Below, piece by piece: positions 42,236 to 52,125 of a DNA stretch of 64,000 nucleotides. The stretch is from Diploptera punctata. Its lineage: Eukaryota; Arthropoda; Insecta; Blattodea; Blaberidae. The DNA is taken from NCBI GenBank assembly GCA_030220185.1, contig JASPKZ010007301.1, forward strand, positions 124,001 to 188,000, in the 5' to 3' direction. The first letter of the stretch is position 1, and every line of letters starts with the position of its first letter. Below the pieces are notes generated by a model. It made no database searches, was not told the origin of the DNA, and saw only the letters and a list, made by a program, of their open reading frames with translations. The position numbers were made by a program, and so were the translations under genes.

Positions 42236-42309
42236 GCCTGGATTAGCTCAATGGTTAGAGCATCAGCACGGAAAGCTGAAGGTTCGGGGTTCGATTCCCG
42301 GTTCAGGCA
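42236..42309 (+). repeat. tRNA-like sequence with good cloverleaf, in PLE
   Basis: Acceptor GCCTGGA/TTCAGGC pairs over 7 bp (one wobble), D stem GCTC/GAGC, anticodon stem TCAGC/GCTGA, loop ACGGAAA, T loop TTCGATT. Position 33 is C instead of T, which argues against a functional tRNA. It interrupts the PLE at 41700-43060 and is followed by AAATTTTTCTCTTTACC, as in other short tRNA-like repeats here. Confidence 0.6.
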
Positions 42310-43332
42310 TAAATTTTTCTCTTTACCATTTGATTACAATAATTTAGTAGTGTACTTTAATATACTTATTTCAATCATAGTAACAGCTCTAGCTTCTTAA
42401 TATTAATTTAACAATTAATTTGATAAATTCCAGATTTCTTACTGTCTGGGATGTTGATTTTTTTATTGATATTTAAAAGTTTTTCCAGACTAAATTTATT
42501 AATTGGTGCCAAAGTAATGCCGTATTTGACAAATATTTTTTTGAAATTTCCCATGTACTATTGGATGGTAAGTAATTTTCTTGAAATTCTTCTTTTCTTT
42601 ACTAACAATTTGTAGGGTAGAGCATTCTTTAAGTTGTTTTATCTTTCTGAATTTCTTTAATTTGTTAGATATTATATTCTTATTAAAACCATTTAATCTG
42701 GCTATATTTATGATATTCTCGTATTCTTTCTTAAAATTGTCTCCTTTTAATGGGACCTTTATCAATCTATATAAGAGGCTATTAAATATTGCATGTTTAT
42801 GCGCCAGAGGATTGACAAGCCGTTGATTTAATATAATTATCAGTATGTGTACCCTTCCTACATACATCAAATTCAATTTTTTGAGTTTTTTCATTCCTAA
42901 TTATGTATAAATCCAGAAACAGAATTTTGTTTTCAATTTCTGATTCTATGGTAAATTTAATTGATACATCTTGTAGATTAAGTAATTTCAATGCATCATC
43001 AACATGTTTAAAATTTATTATCGAAAAAATATCATCAACACTATTAATGATAAAACCTCATAATGTTTACTTCCCAATATTAATTTAAATATAATGATAA
43101 AATTATTTTGAGTTCATTTTTAAAGCAGTCTTTGCTTACTTCTTGCTACAAAAAGTCAAGAGATTTTTTGGTATATCAAATTTAATACAGTACAATAAAA
43201 TCATTTTGAGTTCATTTTTAAAGCAGTCTTTGCTTACTTCCTGCTACAAAAAATTAAGAGATTTTCATTCTACATAAAAACCACATATATTTTTTAAAGA
43301 TAACAAAAGTTTAATAATTAGATTGTAAATAC

Positions 43333-43506
43333 CTCACAGAAACGCAATACACATGTAGAGAAAGTAGCAGCACTTGTCATTAAAGTCTGAACGAAGCCTC
43401 GAGGAACTTCAAACTTATCAGCTACATCCCACAAAGACTTCTGGTTCCACAAATCATACAGCATCAAAGTTAAGTAGAAACGATGTAACACTCGCTCTGG
43501 AACTGA
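43333..43506 (-). CDS. HELQ: HELQ exon
   Basis: A 174-nt minus-strand exon between GATACTTAAAG and GTATTTACAA. It encodes SVPERVLHRFYLTLMLYDLW, NQKSLWDVADKFEVPRG and FVQTLMTSAATFSTCVLRFC, then E. HELQ proteins have the pattern RLYL-F-LY-L, K-F--PRG--Q-LL, A-SF-SCVL-FCE here. Phase 0 at both ends. The acceptor lacks a strong pyrimidine tract, so the exact start is slightly less sure. Confidence 0.9.
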
Positions 43507-43549
43507 CTTTAAGTATCAAAATAAAATTAATTATATCAATAAATTTCAA

Positions 43550-43990
43550 TAGGAAGTAACATTACAAGGTTCTTTTTAATATAAATGTGAGTTGTTTACA
43601 TCTTACCTCATAATTTAATTGTTTTCACGAGAACATGTTTCAATAAGTGTGCATATTAACTGCAATCAAAATCAAAGAGGGAAGTAACACTATGAGGTAT
43701 TTACATTAATGAATGACTTGGAGAAAATGCTTTAACATCTCACCTCATAAAGTTGTCTTCACGATACCAGTTTCAAAAGTATAATTTTATTTCCATCTTC
43801 AGTCAAACTCCAATTGAGTTGGAGCAACTTTATGAGGTGAGATTTTAAAACATTTTCTCCAACTCATTCATTAATATAATCTTTCAGCTCGTTCAGATAA
43901 ACTAAAGATAATATGCATGCATAATGAAACATGCTCTCATGAAAACAACTAAATTATGAGGCAAGATGTAAAAAGATTCATATTTATATT
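43550..43990. repeat. Two nested PLE-end foldbacks
   Basis: The outer pair is 43590-43640 with 43925-43980 (TTACATCTTACCTCATAATT and its reverse). The inner pair is 43730-43765 with 43825-43875 (TCTCACCTCATAAAGTTG and its reverse). Border motifs GGAAGTAACATTACAAGG and GGAAGTAACACTATGAGG precede each. A weak hammerhead lies at 43765-43802. Confidence 0.82.
43765..43802 (-). ncRNA. Hammerhead-like core, weak stem II
   Basis: Minus strand: CTGAAGA, then a poorly paired stem II region, GAAA, stem III AC/GT, triplet GTA. The conserved core is intact but folding is doubtful. Confidence 0.45.
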
Positions 43991-44023
43991 AAAATAAATT
44001 ATGTTAATTTAGTATTAAACAAG

Positions 44024-44330
44024 ACCAGCCTCATGGGCTAGTGGTCAACGTTCCTGACTACTGTTCATGAGGTCCCGGGTTTGATTCCCTGTCAAACCAT
44101 AGGAATTTTTCCTTAAAGGGAATTATTCCTGTGGTTGCCCATGGTCTGGAATTTAGGTTAAGAACTCTCCTGGCACTTCATTATCATCTATCACCCATCG
44201 TATCATCGGGGTAACGTAACTCCACCTTCTAGGCGCCCCAACTTCTGAAGTGGGTTACAATTAAGCCAATGCCAGGAGAGAACACCAGAAATGTCGAAAT
44301 GACAACCTGGGGCATTGAAAAAAAAAATAT
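44024..44330 (+). mobile_element. SINE-3 (tRNA-headed)
   Basis: Head GCCTCATGGGCTAGTGGTCA (A box) and CCCGGGTTTGATTCCC (B box). The body is GGAATTTTTCCTTAAAGGGA. The tail AAGAACTCTCCTGGCACTTC to GAACACCAGAAATGTCGAAA is shared with some SINE-1 copies, and an A-run ends it. A second copy lies at 61416-61690. Confidence 0.9.
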
Positions 44331-44528
44331 TAAAACAATGCAATGAATAAGAAATGTTTTTAACAAATTTATAAAATTGAGTTTCCCAGTGGAATAGAGG
44401 CACATGCCACAAGAAAACTATTTTACAGAAACAAGGAATTTCTGAAAGTTGTTGATCTGTGGAATATGGACACTATGTTTTAATTTTTTAACCAGGATCT
44501 TGAATTAGATGATGCATTGAATATCTTA

Positions 44529-44810
44529 TTAAATATTAGTTGAAATATTCCTAGTATTAAGTGTTTTTATGTAATAGGACAGGTAATTTGTGCAAATTAA
44601 GTAGTGGCATATGCCCCACATAATGCCTCTTCTATCTTCAGTGGGTGTATGGACACAAATTTCTGATGTTGATTCACTCTCTTCTTCATCAACAGAAACT
44701 TCCCTAACACATTCTTCACTTTTCCGAACAGTTCCTAAACATTTTATTGATATTTCGTGGACTGCAAAAAATGCATTTCTACAGACTTCAATCTTCTTAT
44801 TGTTATACAC
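44529..44810 (-). pseudogene. Fragment of an insect transposon-associated protein
   Basis: Minus-strand frame with KKIEVCRNAFFAVHEIS, then an acidic serine-rich stretch (SVDEEESESTSE). The VCR--F---H-IS pattern is familiar from a multicopy insect protein family found with DNA transposons. I cannot name it with certainty. TTGTGGCATGTGCCTCTTTT-like sequences of opposite orientation near 44395 and 45260 may be remains of the element's ends. Confidence 0.4.
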
Positions 44811-44962
44811 TATTTCTCAGACTTTTCTTTCATTATCCTCCCACTTATTTTCATGATGAGTCCTTCTTTTACTATTAACTAGCCTTTTCTTCTTCACAAA
44901 ACGCATTAAACCTCAACATCTATGTAAGACATATTGGAAATGTAGGTAATTTGAGAACTACC

Positions 44963-45004
44963 ACTGCCCTCTGGATCTATAATATTATAGATCCAGAGGG
45001 CAGT
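44963..45004. repeat. Perfect 42-bp palindrome
   Basis: ACTGCCCTCTGGATCTATAAT is followed directly by its exact reverse complement (21 bp per arm, no spacer), leaving a cruciform-prone site in a HELQ intron. Confidence 0.95.
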
Positions 45005-45424
45005 AGAACTATATTCTGATTGGTTAGTTTCATTTCTGCCAACCTATCAGGAACATTGACTGTAACCACTTGAGATAAAAGAGAAAGAAGGTGGCATGTG
45101 CCTTTTTTCCACTAGCTATTTCTATAATTCAGAATCTTCAAGTTTTATTATGCTCCTTGTCAAAGAATAGACACATACCACCATGCAAATAGTTATTGGA
45201 ATTGATGCAAGATAGCAGGATCTACTTAACCATAACAAAAACTCACAATCGACAGATTTGTGGCATGTGCCTCTTTTCCACTGAGCAACTCAATTATAGA
45301 CCATGTGGCAAAATAAGCAACTTGTTATATTTTCATAAAGTTTATTTTTTAACTTCCTCACATCCTGTTACAGCTTGGTTCACTAATAAAAACTTAATGC
45401 ATTATTCATATTTCTGCTTCCACT

Positions 45425-45480
45425 GGGGGTGGGGTGAAAACATTGCAACCCTATGGACTAGTGGTTATCATGCTTACCCT
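45425..45480 (+). mobile_element. SINE head fragment
   Basis: CCCTATGGACTAGTGGTTAT resembles the A-box side of the SINE-3 head. It stops at an A-run and is followed directly by PLE sequence. Confidence 0.45.
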
Positions 45481-45490
45481 GAAAAAAAAA

Positions 45491-45925
45491 AAAATCTGGG
45501 ATTTATTGGATTAAATGCGGAAAATGTGAGATGGTCTACATAGGGAAAACAAAAAATTTAAAAACCAGGGTGAAAGAACATCTCAGGATGTCAAAAATGG
45601 GGAAGTAGAAAAATCTGCAGTAGCTGCCCATGCATGGTCAGAAGAACATCAAATCAAAAGAAAGGCTAAATTAATAAACCAAATAGAAAAACCTAAAAGC
45701 TGACAATTCAGGAGTAAATCTACATTCAAAAGAATGAAAAGGAGAAATTAATGAATTTTGAAATTCCCAGGGAAAGTTAATTGATTTGGAGGTTCCTCAG
45801 TCTACCAACAGAGGGAACAGGAGGTGGTTTCTCAAGACGACAAATAAATGGTAGTGAAAGCACTGAGAATGGAACCTAATAAGGTTCCAAAACTGTCTAA
45901 TAAGGAGGTGGATATGAGATGAGGT
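45491..45925 (+). mobile_element. PLE GIY-YIG region, frameshifted
   Basis: Broken frames give SGIYWIKCGKCEMVYIGKTK (CxxC and YIG present), LKTRVKEHLR, EVEKSAVAAHAWSEEH and MNFEIP. The end has a damaged hammerhead (CTGAGAA, stem II GGAACC/GGTTCC, CAAA) and TGAGATGAGGTGATA. Confidence 0.8.
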
Positions 45926-46014
45926 GATACAATCTTTCTTAAATAAAATATGCTACATGTTATTTGGGCATCTTGAAATACAATGTTAATTAATCAACAT
46001 AATGAATGAAATTA

Positions 46015-46487
46015 TGTAGATAGGAAATAACACTATGAGATTGTGAAAAGATATACAAAGGAAAACAAAAATGAATCTAAATACAAGATTAAAGGAACAC
46101 CTCAGAAATGTTAAAAATGGAGAAACCGAAAAATCTGCAATAGCTGCACATGCCTGGTCAGAAAAACATAGAATAGAAACCAAAACAAAATTACTTAAAC
46201 AATTGGAAAAACCGAAGGAACTCACAATTTAGGAAAAAAATTACATATGCAAGAATGAAAATACAACTATGAATTTTGAAATACCCAGTTATAAGGAGAG
46301 AGGACTGATTTGGAAGTTCGTCGGTCAGCCATCAGATGGCACGGAGGTCAGTTTGCAGGATAGAAGGCAGTCGAACGTCAGTTGTGAACGTGACACAGCA
46401 TTGAGAATGTCACAAAGGATGTGACAAAACTCTGGGTTTGCTAGGAGTTATGAAGTATGAGGTGAGTGAAATGAAAAATAAACAATA
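46015..46487 (+). mobile_element. PLE GIY-YIG C-terminal part, close copy of 38570-39018
   Basis: Plus strand: CEKIYKGKQK (YIG damaged), LNTRLKEHLRNVKNGETEKS, HAWSEKHRIETKTKLLKQL, EIPSYKERGLIWKFVGQP-like, then variant hammerhead (TTGAGAA) and AAGTATGAGGTGAGTGAAAT. It differs from the 38.6-kb copy by only a few per cent and keeps the codon that is a stop there. Confidence 0.85.
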
Positions 46488-46624
46488 ATGAATGAAATTT
46501 TAAAGTGTTGCCAATAGTATAAATTAAAAATTCATCTAATAAAATTTTTAATTTACCATAGGATCTTGAACTGGTGATTCAGACTCATTTTTATAGCATT
46601 ATACATATATACAACATTGCTTAC

Positions 46625-46720
46625 CTTGATATTTAAGCCTTTCATTAAGAGTGTCATAACTCTCTCATTGATTCCTAATATCCTTGCAGTCTGCAATTCA
46701 TTTTCACCCATATTATTATA
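46625..46720 (-). CDS. HELQ: HELQ exon
   Basis: A 96-nt minus-strand exon between TTTTTTTCAG and GTAAGCAATG. It encodes YNNMGENELQTARILGINER then VMTLLMKGLNIK. It aligns with the HELQ segment Y---S--E---A-ILG--E-FI between the VTPYDL exon and the RLYL exon. Phase 0 on both sides. Short, but placed exactly where the family needs it. Confidence 0.85.
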
Positions 46721-47114
46721 CTGAAAAAAATAATAACTTAGTAAATAACTATTTAACTAAAATTATTATCAACAAATAAAATTTCAATGTTTTTATTATT
46801 AATTAATACTTCCCATTGAAGAATAAATTATATCTGAAGAGAAAAATATACCCAAATCTGGGTGTATATTTTTCTCTTCAAATAAAAATAACATTTCATT
46901 ATTTTAATAAATTAATATTAACATGTATGTATTCAAAAACTGACATAAAACACACACCTAAAAAATTTGCTCAGTAAAGTATTTAAGTGCAAAATAGCAT
47001 GAAATAGTAAGTTTTGATTAATGTTCTGCATGAATGTATAAGTAAATTTAATATGGTATTCTGGAGTATTGTTTAATTTTAACTTAACTGATTTCTTCAG
47101 TATTTATAGTCATA

Positions 47115-48045
47115 AGGGAAATAATCTATAAAGATAATGAAATCTCTGTTAAACAAGATGGCAAATTATCTTCTTGGGAAAGGATCAACACTGGAGTAAG
47201 ACAGGGATGAGGACTTTCACCGGTGCTTTTCATTATATATATATGAATAAATTAATAAACGAATGGAGGAAAACACAATGAGGATATATACCCATCAATA
47301 GGAACCTCAAACTCGATGCTATTCTTTTTGCAGACGATTTAGCTCTTCTGGCACTTTCCAAAAATGATTTGAAATGATCAATTTATAATTTACAAAAAAT
47401 AGGTGCCAAATTTAATATGGAAATATCAATTAACAAAACTAAAATTATGGCATTTCATGGGAAGGACCCCATACAAAGTAAAATCTGTCTCCAGAATTAA
47501 ATTTTAGAGAGATCTAATCAATTTAAATATCTTGGATATTATCTCTCTATCTGGGATGAAAAGGATATCCCTGAAAAAATTACTAGTTATAATAAAAGTT
47601 TACGAATTATTAATCAAGTTATGAAACCATCCCTTGTACAAAAAAAACACCAGATTACGTTTACGTAACACTTTGGCTAGACCGTGTTGACCTATGGTAG
47701 TGAAGCATGGACACTAAAAAGACAACATGAAAGCCGAATAACGGCTTGTGAAATGAGATTCATGCGCAGAACAGTGGGTTACACCAGATGGGATCGGAAA
47801 AAGGAACACCGATATCTTAAAAGAATTGAAGACTACGCCAATTTTGGAATATATTAAACAGTACCAACTAAATTGGAAACACCATCTTGAAAGAATGAGT
47901 TCAAATCGCATCCCCAAAGCTGTTTATAATTATATACCAAGAGGATCGAAGATCTCTGGGCCATCCTATGAAACGCTGTAGGGAAAATTTTCTATAGGAC
48001 CATAACAGGCCTTGGCCTAATACTTGGAAGGAAGAAGAAGAAACA
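47115..48045 (+). mobile_element. LINE-B2, second copy
   Basis: Matches 23580-24522 nearly base for base over long stretches: SWERINTGVRQG, AILFADDLALLALSKND, FKYLGYYLS, TYGSEAWT, (GAA)n tail. It has its own stops and indels (for example near 47208 and 47815). It lies in a HELQ intron. Confidence 0.88.
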
Positions 48046-48267
48046 GTAAAGAAGTTTTAAGATCCCCATGAACCACTCATCAGCTTCACTGTTACACTTT
48101 ATATTTACAGAAAAATTAAAATTAATAAGAACATGTGAGAAACTCCAAGTTGTAAAATAATTAAATGAATGCAGTGATAGAATGCAGATAATCATCAAGG
48201 TTGAGAACACATATTTTATCAGATCATAACAATCTTTTTTTTTAAATACAATAGGAAGTAAGACTAA

Positions 48268-48831
48268 GGGTTGTATCTATGAACGCATTAGACCGTAAAA
48301 GTCGTTCTCAGCTTGTACTCTGCTGAGAAAGTTGCATCCAAAGACGTTTCTGCAGTACTCAAAAATCTGTTCATGCGATAATAATTGCCAAAATTCCTAA
48401 GCTACCTGGCGAGGTGACTTTGCAGAGAACGAATCGTGAGCAACCCAATGGGAACCGATGTACTTTGAAACCTTGCTGCTTTATCCAAGATGTCGGACCT
48501 TGAAGACTTTGATCATGTTCTTGGTATATGCGGAGAAGAGGAAAAGAGTCTACCAAAGAATTCAACTGGAAGAACAGGAAAACCGGCATAATATCGTGCG
48601 ATGCAGACGTCGTACACAGTTTTATTTGTGGGATGCAAGCGTAAATGCGTTTCTCTAGCAGACGAAAATATCGGAAGTGATTTTATCACTGAGAATTCTG
48701 GGTAATTTCTTGCCAATATTACGAAAAAAACTACTTTCATGCATGACCAGTCAGCTACTCGCTAATTCGAACTTTGCACGTTCTCACGGAAAACTCAGCT
48801 CACCAGAGACTAATGTATTTGCATGCAGCCC
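48268..48831 (+). mobile_element. PIF/Harbinger-like non-autonomous element
   Basis: Ends GGGTTGTATCTATGAACG and, reverse complement, GGGCTGCATGCAAATAC; both arms continue to CATTAG. TAA is duplicated at 48265-48267 and 48832-48834, the 3-bp target typical of PIF/Harbinger. Inside, a short frame MSDLEDFDHVLGICGEEEK and, after a shift, RVYQRIQLEEQENRHNIVR look like a transposase N-terminus; that protein match is only an impression. The catalytic part is absent. Confidence 0.65.
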
Positions 48832-48842
48832 TAAGAGGTTTG

Positions 48843-48985
48843 TTTAATAATTAAAACATTTTGTCTCTTCATTCTTACCTCTTATAGTTGTTTTTGTCGA
48901 ACATATGTTTCAGGACTTTTTAGCCCCATCGTTAGCAATTACAGACTGAGGTAAGAATGAACAGACAAAATGTTTTAATTACATA
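48843..48985. repeat. PLE-end foldback with damaged hammerhead
   Basis: Arms TTTTGTCTCTTCATTCTTAC (left) and GTAAGAATGAACAGACAAAA (right). In between, the minus strand reads CTAACGA, stem II GGGGC/GTCCT, GAAACATATGTTC: box damaged at one base. Confidence 0.72.
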
Positions 48986-49299
48986 ACAATCTTGTTAGAG
49001 ATATTAGCGTTTTTCAGATAATGTTGGCTTAATTGATGAGTTTGGATTATTCTTATTTCAGTCACTACAGATTAAACTTTACAATCATTTTGATTTACAT
49101 ATATACTGTTTTTTATCTTTCAGTAAACATCAGTTTATGATTACAGCACTATAAAATGGATTACTGTAGTCAAAATTGGTTTTCATTCATATAGAAAATG
49201 TAACCTTAGGATGGGTGAATGGTTTATTAGGAACTTTTGAATAGAATATTTATACAGTATATAAGAGAAAAATATTTTTATCATAAATGAATTATGGGA

Positions 49300-49605
49300 A
49301 ATAATATTAAGAGGTTTTACAAGTTAATAACTAACAAAAAGTGAGTCGTATCTCACCTCATACTTCATGTTCTTTAAACACAGAACCGCAGTTTCTGGAG
49401 GCATCTCTCCCATCTTTACCCATCTTTACGATTGTTGAATTCTGGTCTATAACTTTGAAGATGAAGATGTAAACCAGAATTCAACAGTCATAAAGATAGC
49501 TGAAGATGGGAAGGATGCCTCCAGAAACTGCAGTTCCATGCTTGAAGAACAAGAAGTATGAGATTAGATACAACTCACTTTTTATTAGTTATTAAGAAAA
49601 ATATT
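49300..49605. repeat. PLE-end foldback
   Basis: Preceded by GGGAAATAATATTAAGAGG. Arms at about 49345-49450 and 49465-49575 (GTATCTCACCTCATACTTC, CTGGAGGCATC, AATTCTGGT and reverses). The plus arm keeps a hammerhead core at 49500-49535. Confidence 0.82.
49500..49535 (+). ncRNA. Hammerhead ribozyme core in PLE end
   Basis: CTGAAGA, stem II TGGG/TCCA with an inner GG/CC, GAAA, stem III ACTGCAGT (3 bp), triplet GTT. Core complete, stems short. Confidence 0.55.
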
Positions 49606-49889
49606 TGCCTAAACTAAGATTTTAACCCAATAATATATATATATATACCCTTTTTTCTCTTAAAATTCCTAATTATCTTAGTAACCCAAAAAAAAAAGCC
49701 TCAAAATTCAACTTGAAAACGTGTTGTGGCTTAATTTGCCATGTGGTTTTTAAAAAGTAGTATTTCATTGCAAGTAAACACTAATAGTAAATATGTAAGT
49801 AATATTTTTATTTAATTATGTTCTTTAATTATTCATGCCTTTAGTGTCATAATTCAAATTTGAGTGTGAAAGGGCCAAAAAACTTTGCT

Positions 49890-50095
49890 CAGATATATCA
49901 TATTTCAGGCTTGAGGTTCTTTAATGTGCCTTAAATTTATGATAGGATTCATTGGCTTTACTTCCCGTCCAAAGGAAGCCATACTGAAAATTTTTGCACT
50001 CTTACAAATCCATTGGCCCCAGCCAGTTTGAATCCACAAACCTCAGAACTATATATCAACATGGCGATCACTAGTCCTTAGAATCAAACAAATAT
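49890..50095 (-). mobile_element. SINE-4 (tRNA-headed)
   Basis: On the minus strand: GGACTAGTGATCGCCATG (A box), TTTGTGGATTCAAACTGGC (B box), CTTCCTTTGGACGGGAAGTA and AAGCCAATGAATCC. The last two phrases resemble a widespread insect SINE body. One copy only. Confidence 0.65.
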
Positions 50096-50765
50096 AGCAT
50101 CGTAAAATCCATAATGACAACACAGATGGCAGTGAATAAGACAATGGAAATGTGTTAAGTGGCAGTATACTCTACCATTTAAGAAAAAAGAAGATAAATA
50201 TGTAAGATAACTTTTCTTTTCTTAAAATCTTTGATTATTAAATTTTATTTTATATTCAAATTCTTAGAATATGGCTTATTTTGGGTCAATATGATAATTA
50301 GTGAATTAAATTTGAAATGTAAAAGTCAACCTTCTAAACACATGAATTAATTGTTTTCCTGTAAGTTCTAAGGAAAATGCATATTTTTTTACAGGACATA
50401 TTTTGAGAATTGATGTGTTTGCAATGAAAAGATAAAAACAAAAAAAAAAATCTTATTGTGACAATTTATTTCCTTTGTTGCTATGTTACTATGCAACATA
50501 ATGTGTTAAAAGTTATAAATAAGATGTAAATGTCAGATTTAAATTAAAGTAAATGAGTGTTAACTGCAGAAAAACAAAAATCATCATTTTCCATACAAGT
50601 ATAAGAGCTGGTGACTTGTTACGATCTCAAGGTAGGATTTTCAATCCATCTATTTCCCATATGGCCTAAATAACTCTTTCCATGTGGATGGTTGTGAAGC
50701 ATGGCTTTTGAGATTCTATTTTCGGACATATGTTGTACATGAGTTTTCCAATTGCACTGGTACTT
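50096..50765. other. No feature recognised
   Basis: AT-rich intronic DNA without recognised elements. Confidence 0.4.
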
Positions 50766-50858
50766 GTTTTCCTAGTAAAGCTACAAAGCATAGCATGAAA
50801 ATACTATGATTGCAATGAAAGACCTGCCCTCAGGCAGAATTACTATGGATGGCTGTAT
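50766..50858 (+). mobile_element. SINE-1 3' end fragment
   Basis: CTTGTTTTCCTAGTAAAGC, GATTGCAATGAAAGACCTGC, CAGGCAGAATTACTATGGAT: the 3' module of SINE-1 only. Confidence 0.8.
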
Positions 50859-50936
50859 AATAGAAATTATGAATGTAAATGCAAATATAATAAGTTTTAT
50901 CTGTTTAATTCTTACCTCATATCATTCTTTCTGTTA

Positions 50937-50972
50937 GACATATGTTTCAAGGCACGTTTGCCTCATCTTCAG
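50937..50972 (-). ncRNA. Hammerhead ribozyme core, left arm
   Basis: Minus strand: CTGAAGA, stem II AGGC/GCCT with a 6-nt loop, GAAA, stem III ACATATGT (3 bp), triplet GTC. Stem I can pair TA/TA and CTGT/ACAG around a 3-nt bulge. Confidence 0.78.
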
Positions 50973-51229
50973 TAGTTACAGACTGATTTTTCGCAAATTG
51001 TCAGCCCTGGATCTCGACTTCTGCTCGCTCTTTCTGTGGTCCAAAGAATTTGTTAATTAGATTCCTCTCCCCAAGAATTTCAAAATTCATAATTCTCTCC
51101 TTGTTCTTCTGTATGTAGATTTTTTACATCATTTTGTGTTTTCTAACTGTTTTAATAATTTTGTGTTTTCTGATCAAACGTGAGCAGCTACTGCAGATTT
51201 TTCTACTGGGAAAAATCAGTCTGTAACTA

Positions 51230-51265
51230 CTGACGATGAGGCTAATATGCCTTGAAACATATGTC
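51230..51265 (+). ncRNA. Hammerhead ribozyme core, right arm
   Basis: CTGACGA, stem II AGGC/GCCT, GAAA, stem III ACATATGT, triplet GTC. Same stem I as the left-arm copy (CTGT-AAC-TA with TA-ACAG). The loop of stem II differs from the left arm, so the two are not exact mirror images. Confidence 0.78.
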
Positions 51266-51339
51266 TAACAGAAACAATGATAGGAGGTAAGAATTAAACA
51301 GACCAAACTATTACTATTACTATTAAGTAAAACTTCTCG

Positions 51340-51380
51340 AATCTTGGTCTGGGCAAAAATTTTTCTCTTCAAATATAATG
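51340..51380 (+). repeat. 3' scrap of a short tRNA-like repeat
   Basis: AATCTTGGTCTGGGCAAAAA then TTTTTCTCTTCAAATATAAT, matching the end of the tRNA-like sequence at 51568. Confidence 0.5.
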
Positions 51381-51567
51381 TATCCTTCAGTGAGAATTGT
51401 TAAATTAATAATAAAAACATCAATAGAAGCCCTACTGGCTTTATAAAGTAGTGTTTATATTCCCAATAAATGTCTTCTTAACTAAGAAGATAGAAGCAAA
51501 GGCTTCATAGCATTTGGTGCTGGGATTACAACATATATGAGAGAAATTTGTATCTAGATTTGAACTC

Positions 51568-51641
51568 ACTCCAGTAGCTCAGATGGTAGAGCATTTGGCC
51601 TGGCAAGCCAAAGGTCCCGGGTTAGAGTCTCGGTGTGGGCA
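51568..51641 (+). repeat. tRNA-like sequence
   Basis: D arm GCTC/GAGC, anticodon stem TTGGC/GCCAA with loop CTGGCAA, T arm CCGGG/CTCGG with loop TTAGAGT. The acceptor stem barely pairs. ATTTTTCTCTTCAAATATAAT follows, the shared tail of this repeat group. Confidence 0.55.
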
Positions 51642-51968
51642 AACATTTTTCTCTTCAAATATAATGTAACTTCCTATTGTATTTTCAAATAAATGCAAAT
51701 ATTGAGTAAATAAATACACAAAGGAAAAAAGGTAGCTATAAATACGCAATCTAATGAAAATTTACAACATCTGCATTTGAATTCAAGCATAGATATGGAA
51801 GTGGGAGACAATAAACAATCATACAACACATATCTCCACCAGCACACTACAAGTAACATAATTCCTCGACTGAATCATAAGATTTAACAATTATAAAAAG
51901 GCAAATACATAGATATTTATATTACAGTTATAGAAATAATGAGATACTTGTAACAAAAATTTACTCAC

Positions 51969-52125
51969 CACTGAAACATATGTAGAAGTGTTTGGCTTAA
52001 CATGACTTATAAGATCGTAAGGTGTGACTAAATATAAAAGATGCAAACAAGTTACTAAAACAAGACTGTTCTGAGCTTGAAGTAATCTTGATACAAAGTG
52101 TGAGCACGACTTAAATGTATACAAC
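51969..52125 (-). CDS. HELQ: HELQ exon with probable 1-base deletions
   Basis: A 157-nt minus-strand exon between TTGTTTTGTTGCAG and GTGAGTAAAT. Most of it encodes LLQAQNSLVLVTCLHLLYLV then TPYDLISHVKPN, a signature HELQ stretch (LVL---LHL-YL-TPYDL). The first 40 nt read better in another frame, CIHLSRAHTLYQD, which fits the family pattern before LLQAQ. One missing T near 52085 would join the two frames, and one more base is missing at the junction with the upstream exon. Either the gene is broken here or the assembly has homopolymer errors. Confidence 0.85.

Larger units (their letters stand above)
41700..43060 (-). mobile_element. PLE from the RT active site to the 3' end
   Basis: Longest PLE in the window. 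The minus strand begins at a truncated catalytic VDDIFSII (the YxDD motif), then KILFLDLYIIRNEKTQKIEF, CRKGTHTDNYIKS and HKHAIFNSLLYRLIKVPLKG (RT thumb). KKITYHPIVHGKFQKN follows, then a gap with a tRNA-like insertion (42236-42309). The post-YIG endonuclease part reads METRTKEHFRNIKNCEIEKS, LTIWEMIFIQ and MNFDIPVDKNLITKF. A hammerhead at 41767-41803 and GTATGAGGTGAG close it. Confidence 0.9.
50900..51305. repeat. PLE-end palindrome with two facing hammerheads
   Basis: Arms at about 50908-50992 and 51218-51298 are inverted copies (TTCTTACCTCATATCATT; CAGTCTGTAACTACTGA). The centre carries minus-strand PLE endonuclease remnants (MNFEILGERNLINKFFG-like). Both arms have complete hammerhead cores. 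Confidence 0.88.
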
